Origin: Polyodon spathula
Taxonomy: Eukaryota > Chordata > Actinopteri > Acipenseriformes > Polyodontidae
NCBI RefSeq assembly: GCF_017654505.1
Contig: NC_054536.1
Coordinates: 10,191,294 to 10,255,293 of the forward strand
DNA length: 64,000 bases
Direction: 5' to 3'
Shown: positions 59,852 to 64,000 of the stretch, one piece after another
How the letters are laid out: every line of letters begins with the position of its first letter
Position numbering within the stretch: the first letter of the stretch is position 1
Program-made: the position numbers and the translations under genes
Notes under the pieces: generated by a model
Seen by the model: the letters and a program-made list of their open reading frames with translations, nothing else
The model's database searches: none
Told to the model about the DNA's origin: nothing

Positions 59852-60593
59852 TGTGGCAAAGTGCCCCACCCCTGGGCTATTTAGCATGTGTTGTACTGTT
59901 CTGGGTTGTGTGTTTGGTGATTGGAGAATGGGATTGGAGACGGAGGTCATTGGTACAATAGGATATAAATGGGTCTGTGTAACACTCTTTATTTGTTTAA
60001 AATGTATATTTGTATTTAGGCACGAGGATTGCACAGCACTTCACGTGCAAATTCCAAAATGTAATAATAAGAACATGTGAAAGTTTACAAATGAGAGGAA
60101 TTCGGCACTTTTGCTTAATTCACGTTAGTAGCTTATTGATCCCAAAATCTCATCAAGCAGCTTCTTGAAGGAATCCAGGGTGTACAGCTGCAACAACATT
60201 AAAGGGGCAGTTGATTCCAGACCCTCACAATTCTCTGTGTAAAAAAGTGGAGAACGGGATCTGTTCTGACGGCCCCTTTTTCTAAAATCCATTTGTGACC
60301 CCTGGTCTTGTGTTTTTTTGTGGCTGAAAAGTTTTTGGGTCGACACTGTCAATACCTTTTAGAATTTTGAATGCTTGAATTAGGTCGCCACGTAGTCTTC
60401 TTTGTTCAAGACTGAACAGATTCAATTCTTTTAGCCTGTCTGCATATGACATGCCTTTTAAACCCTGAATAATTCTGGTCGCTCTTCTTTGCGACCAGAA
60501 TTATTCCGGGCTTAAAAGGCATGTCATATGCAGACAGGCTAAAAGAATTTTGGTTTCTGGTCTGCGTCACCCACTGCAGCCGTCTTTGTGACA
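59852..60593 (+). mobile_element. chimeric solo LTR: family A ends with CR1 LINE interior
   Basis: The first ~205 bases (TGTGGCAAAGTGCCCCACCC and on) and the last ~45 (tggtttctggtctgcgtcac to gtgaca) are family A LTR. Perfect target duplications CTGGC flank it (59847-59851, 60594-60598). The interior (about 60060-60549) follows the CR1 3' end as at 27636, yet short family A pieces occur in the same relative order: taattcacg, tacagctgc and gtggagaac. One end of the interior folds back on itself (60424-60549). The structure looks like a retrotransposed chimera, with assembly error as the main alternative. Confidence 0.7.
60424..60549. repeat. 59-bp inverted repeat with 8-base loop
   Basis: The arms 60424-60482 and 60491-60549 differ at two positions. 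Both are copies of CR1 coding sequence (the frame of [14 protein letters not shown] codons), so one arm arose by snap-back copying of the other. Confidence 0.95.
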
Positions 60594-60599
60594 CTGGCC

Positions 60600-62224
60600 C
60601 ATGAGTCACAGAACACGACAGTTCACTGGACACAAATTCGCTCTCAGCAGCAATATATATAGAAGGTAGCATGTTGAAATGCAATATCAGAACAAATAAG
60701 TTAAGGAATAGCAATGTTTGTGTAGTGCATAATGTAATAAATTAAAGTAGTTCCTTAAAAACTGATCTAATATCCTTAAAAAAAGACGTAATATCTGTAA
60801 GTATGAAATTACCTGAAATTGTAGGGCTCAGCAATTGCACAATTGTATCCAGAACTCTGTGAAGAGCAGTTTAAATTTAAATTTTTCCAGAGTATACTCA
60901 AACACCCAGTGTGACAATAGTTCAATTACATCAAGCACACGTTTTCTTTATTGGAATGGCATACTTTAGGAGCATGAAAATGGATACTCCATTGATACAC
61001 GTTCTGCAAGACGATCGTGCTTGCCTTTGCCCGTGGTGATAACACAACTTGTTATTAAGTTATAAGAGAAAAACCTCTACAATCTAACTGAATGGGTAAT
61101 AAACACAATCAAAGTGCTACATTCATTTATTGTAATATTTTAAGAAAGCTGTACTTCAATTAGACTCTCCAGGCAAGCCTGTGAAACCTAATATGTAACA
61201 GAGATTACAGTATATGCAAGCCAATTTCTCTGTCATGCACATCATCTGTTTTAGTTTCCATTACATACATAAAATCTTTCTTCAAAAAACACAGACCAAA
61301 CCAACATGTCATTCCAGCCAAGCTGAACTTTATTGGTCTTGGAAGGATTTTATATTAAGTGTGTTTCTATGCAGTAGAATATCTGGAAGGCAAAACAGAC
61401 AGACAATGGTGACAATCAAATGTGAAAACATCACAAATCTGCTTGAGTGTATTCCATCTGATCCCTAGGGGGACCAGCCAGATTGAGTTTCCTTGGTACA
61501 GTGGTTACCAGCCCTTTACAAGAGTCCACAACTAGCACACAACCCAAACAAATAGAGAAGCATTAAAATAAGCCTTTTTCCACACAGGTGATTTTATTTG
61601 CCAACACTGCAAAGCAACCAAATCATCCAACATAATCTTTTAGTGTGGACGAGTTGAGCAACAGGGTCTGCCAACAGTTTATTGTTGGCCAACTGTGGTG
61701 CTAAAGTAGAACTTTGCCTGACTTTTTTTTTTTTTCAGTTGCTACAATAGATTTTTCCAATTGCTTATTCCATCATCTAATTGTTGGCTTTCCAGAATTT
61801 TGTTTATGAAAATGTAATATTCTTATGTTGATGTCTGTCGCTCAAACAAAAAATAAAGATGTACAATATAAAAAGTGGCAAAATGTACATTATAACTGGA
61901 AAGGGTATTTATTTTTTCTCAGTGATTTAGAAAAGAGCATACTGTGGATGCAATTGCTTATTTTATTTACTTGGGATTGTATGTTACCTGTACGGTGATC
62001 AGAGCATCTTTTGTGAATGAGCTGAATGAGCTTAAACACTTTGTTTACAGTGTAAAATATTTCCGCAGTGAGAGCGACACTGCTTTTTTATTATTTTTAT
62101 CATGAACAAGGATTTTGATATTTTGACTGATATCTTACTGTGTCGGATAGCTTGACTGGTGTGTGTGGGTGATGACGTCAGATTCAGTAAGCTGCAGTAA
62201 AACACAGATCATACAGGGTATAAC
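60600..62224. other. intergenic sequence, no gene recognised
   Basis: AT-rich, with no recognisable coding region or paired terminal repeats. A T run lies near 61723. Confidence 0.5.
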
Positions 62225-62809
62225 TGTGGCACTGTGGCTGTGCTCGGTGCATTTATTAAACAAACAAGTTAAAGACAAAAACAGCACATGGCACTTTAGG
62301 CCAAAATAAATAGACAAACAAAAACAAGCTAACATTAAACAAATAGTGGAAGAACAGACAAACACTGTGAAAACAAACAAGTATCGTGCTGGTCCTTCCA
62401 GGACGAAATAACCATTGTTGTTAATTCTTTTAATTTATTTCACTCTCCTCCTCTTTCCCATTCTCCCCTCAACGAACACCCAACCCCAAGTGAGTGAAAT
62501 TTGAATCTCTCTCTCTCGCTCTTTCTCTCATACTAATTAATCATTCACTTGAATCCCGGCATGTGAACTAATTTGTGCAATCCCAGTGCTCTCATACTAT
62601 TACATACTTTATCTGCACGTGGAGTGATTGTGCAATCCCCGTGCCTAAATACAACTACGTATATATTTTAAATCACTCATGCTAACGATCCCACATTATA
62701 CCCCGTGCACACACACACACACACATTTTATATATAAACACACCAACATTAACACACCACACGCAACATATAACACAAAATACAGACAGGGGCTGGGCAC
62801 ATTGCCACA
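62225..62809 (-). mobile_element. solo LTR, family related to A
   Basis: On the minus strand it starts TGTGGCAATGTGCCCAGCCC and contains gttaatgttggtgt, gtatttaggcacggggattg and gtctatttattttggc, all shared in order with family A LTRs. It ends near GTGCCACA. About 585 bp. The overall divergence from A is large, so it is a sister family. No exact target duplication is seen (ataac versus gttac). A (CA)n array lies inside at about 62708-62726. Confidence 0.75.
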
Positions 62810-63374
62810 GTTACCAGTAAATGCTTTCCTGACATTTTCACAAGCAATAAACTGACTGTGTTGTAATAGGAAAAGACAGCAGTGTAGTGGTGACCTTTTT
62901 TGACAATATTACTATTTGGTGCATTGCACTAAATACACGGATCGGTAGATCATCAAGGTTGCCCAAATGGCTGAGTGGCCTGAAGTTGATCAAGTCAGTC
63001 AGTGTGTGGAACATTATAGGGATTTTTTAAATAGTACTAGTGCAGGTCTATGTATGTAATATTGTGAAAATTGAAATATTGTGTGCTTACAGCAAAGATA
63101 AAGGTATAAAATTAATGGAAATCGCACTGCTTATTGTCAGTGCCATATCGAAAAAAAAAATCCAAAGGCCTTCAGCAGCCTTATTTGTTTGCATCTGCTG
63201 TTTCACAAACATATCAAAAGCAAATATAAATGTACTGCAGCAATCACTAAGCACTTAAGAATGGACTACTACAGGTTACGCTCTTGTATGCATAGCAGAT
63301 GCTGTGTGAGACAAACTTTTATTTGTAGTTTTGAATTTAAAGTCTTGTTTTCTCTTGTTATTTTTTCCCTTTGG

Positions 63375-63375
<1 letters not shown>
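62810..63375. other. intergenic sequence, no gene recognised
   Basis: AT-rich, with no recognised feature. Confidence 0.45.

Positions 63376-63434
<59 letters not shown>
63376..63434. repeat. (TA)n microsatellite
   Basis: About 29 TA units. Tyr-Ile ORFs across it are artefacts. Confidence 0.95.
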
Positions 63435-63437
<3 letters not shown>

Positions 63438-63439
63438 AA

Positions 63440-64000
63440 TAAACTCTGGCAATACACGACGATTTGTAAAACACTGAGGACAGTAAAACAGAGGTTTGCA
63501 GCCCTAAACAATAAACACGGGTATCTCTCCCACAATATATAAGCACAGTCACCAGTCCTGGCTATACGCTGTAGTGCTCAAGGTGGGTGATAGTTTATAG
63601 ACTGACAGTGGTGCAGTGCTGCTCCAAGTTTAATGCTGGCCATTAGCGACAGCTCCGGCACGTGTAAGCCATCTATAAAAGACAAGTAACAATTACAGAC
63701 AAGACGAACAAACAAACACTCATGATATTTTTACAGGTTACTGTATGGGTCCTTCCGGTTATGTCTCATAACCAAAGCGAAGGAAAAGATACAATTCTCC
63801 GGCCCCTTTATGCTATCACGCATGACCCCTTAGTAAACGACTGCAGCTGCTTTTATTGTATGCAGCTGCTACCTCGTTTACCCTCCAGGTCAATACGTTC
63901 CTGCAACACCTCACCTTCTTCCAGGCTGACCGACTTCCCGTCCCTGGAAATGAATTGTCCGGCCAGCCCGCCCAAAGACTTTCCCTTTGGCTATTTCGTA
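63440..64000 (-). mobile_element. probable LTR edge, cut by the window end
   Basis: The sequence becomes richer in GC and CpG after 63440. It contains a palindromic cagctgcttttattgtatgcagctg region (split as cagctgcttttatt and gtatgcagctg) near 63842-63868 and lacks coding frames. Composition and a cluster of CCCTCC/CCGGCC motifs resemble the LTR-like blocks elsewhere in the window, read on the minus strand. No terminus is visible, so the call is tentative. Confidence 0.3.

Overview
The window looks like nuclear DNA of a ray-finned fish. It has vertebrate exon/intron structure, an AT-rich background with many (TA)n, (TC)n, (ATT)n and (AAAT)n microsatellites, and a fish-style mix of transposable elements: Tc1, pogo-like, Tx1-, CR1- and L2-clade LINEs, DIRS- and Ngaro-like tyrosine-recombinase retroelements, and LTR families with TGTGGC ends. 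A sturgeon or paddlefish would fit the CR1 tail and the DIRS/Ngaro/Tx1 mix, but that is inference from memory of such repeats. There is no operon, CRISPR array or prokaryotic signal.

The only host gene I can support is the 3' end of MMP16 (MT3-MMP), on the + strand at 1-3300. It comprises intronic sequence, the penultimate exon (1768-1883), a short intron, and the last coding exon (2529-2863), which encodes the end of the hemopexin domain, the transmembrane helix and the cytoplasmic tail. A polyadenylation signal follows at 3281. The rest is a gene-poor 3' flank. Two non-repeat signals stand out there: a CpG-dense promoter-like block at 41.8-42.0 kb (RFX X-box-like palindrome, CCAAT, TATA-like motif) and a small non-coding exon candidate at 47419-47471.

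The layout after MMP16 is as follows. From 3.3 to 8.8 kb nothing is recognised. From 9.1 to 11.4 kb there is a solo LTR (family C), a Ngaro-like RNase H/recombinase remnant and a hairpin. From 15.6 to 16.3 kb lie L2 and CR1 tails, at 18.4 kb a foldback MITE, at 20.9 kb an LTR-like block and at 22.8 kb a LINE tail. From 23.6 to 25.1 kb is a 3'-deleted Tx1-like LINE (-), followed at 25.2-27.2 kb by a non-autonomous LTR element (family A). A GC-rich block, a CR1 3' end and a Tc1 element fill 27.2-29.5 kb. A Tx1-clade LINE lies inside a (TC)n tract at 33.3-36.9 kb, with MITEs at 37.3, 38.1 and 38.6 kb. At 42.3-45.5 kb there is a solo LTR and then a complete LTR element (family B) carrying a zinc-knuckle ORF. 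A pogo-like derivative occupies 47.6-48.7 kb. At 51.7-56.9 kb is a nearly complete DIRS element interrupted by a family A solo LTR. A MITE follows at 57.8 kb, an LTR/CR1 mosaic at 59.85-60.6 kb, a related LTR at 62.2-62.8 kb and an LTR-like edge after 63.4 kb.

The most interesting material is in the retroelements. LTR families A and B differ in LTR sequence but share a primer-binding site type and a small Trp-rich domain in a gag-like ORF. One family A LTR is a fine-scale mosaic with a CR1 LINE, yet it has clean 5-bp target duplications. A Tx1-clade LINE is bounded on both sides by (TC)n. The DIRS copy retains its terminal inverted repeats and internal complementary region. Every transposon coding region I could examine is broken by stops, frameshifts or deletions, except the family B gag-like ORF, which is open for 288 codons.
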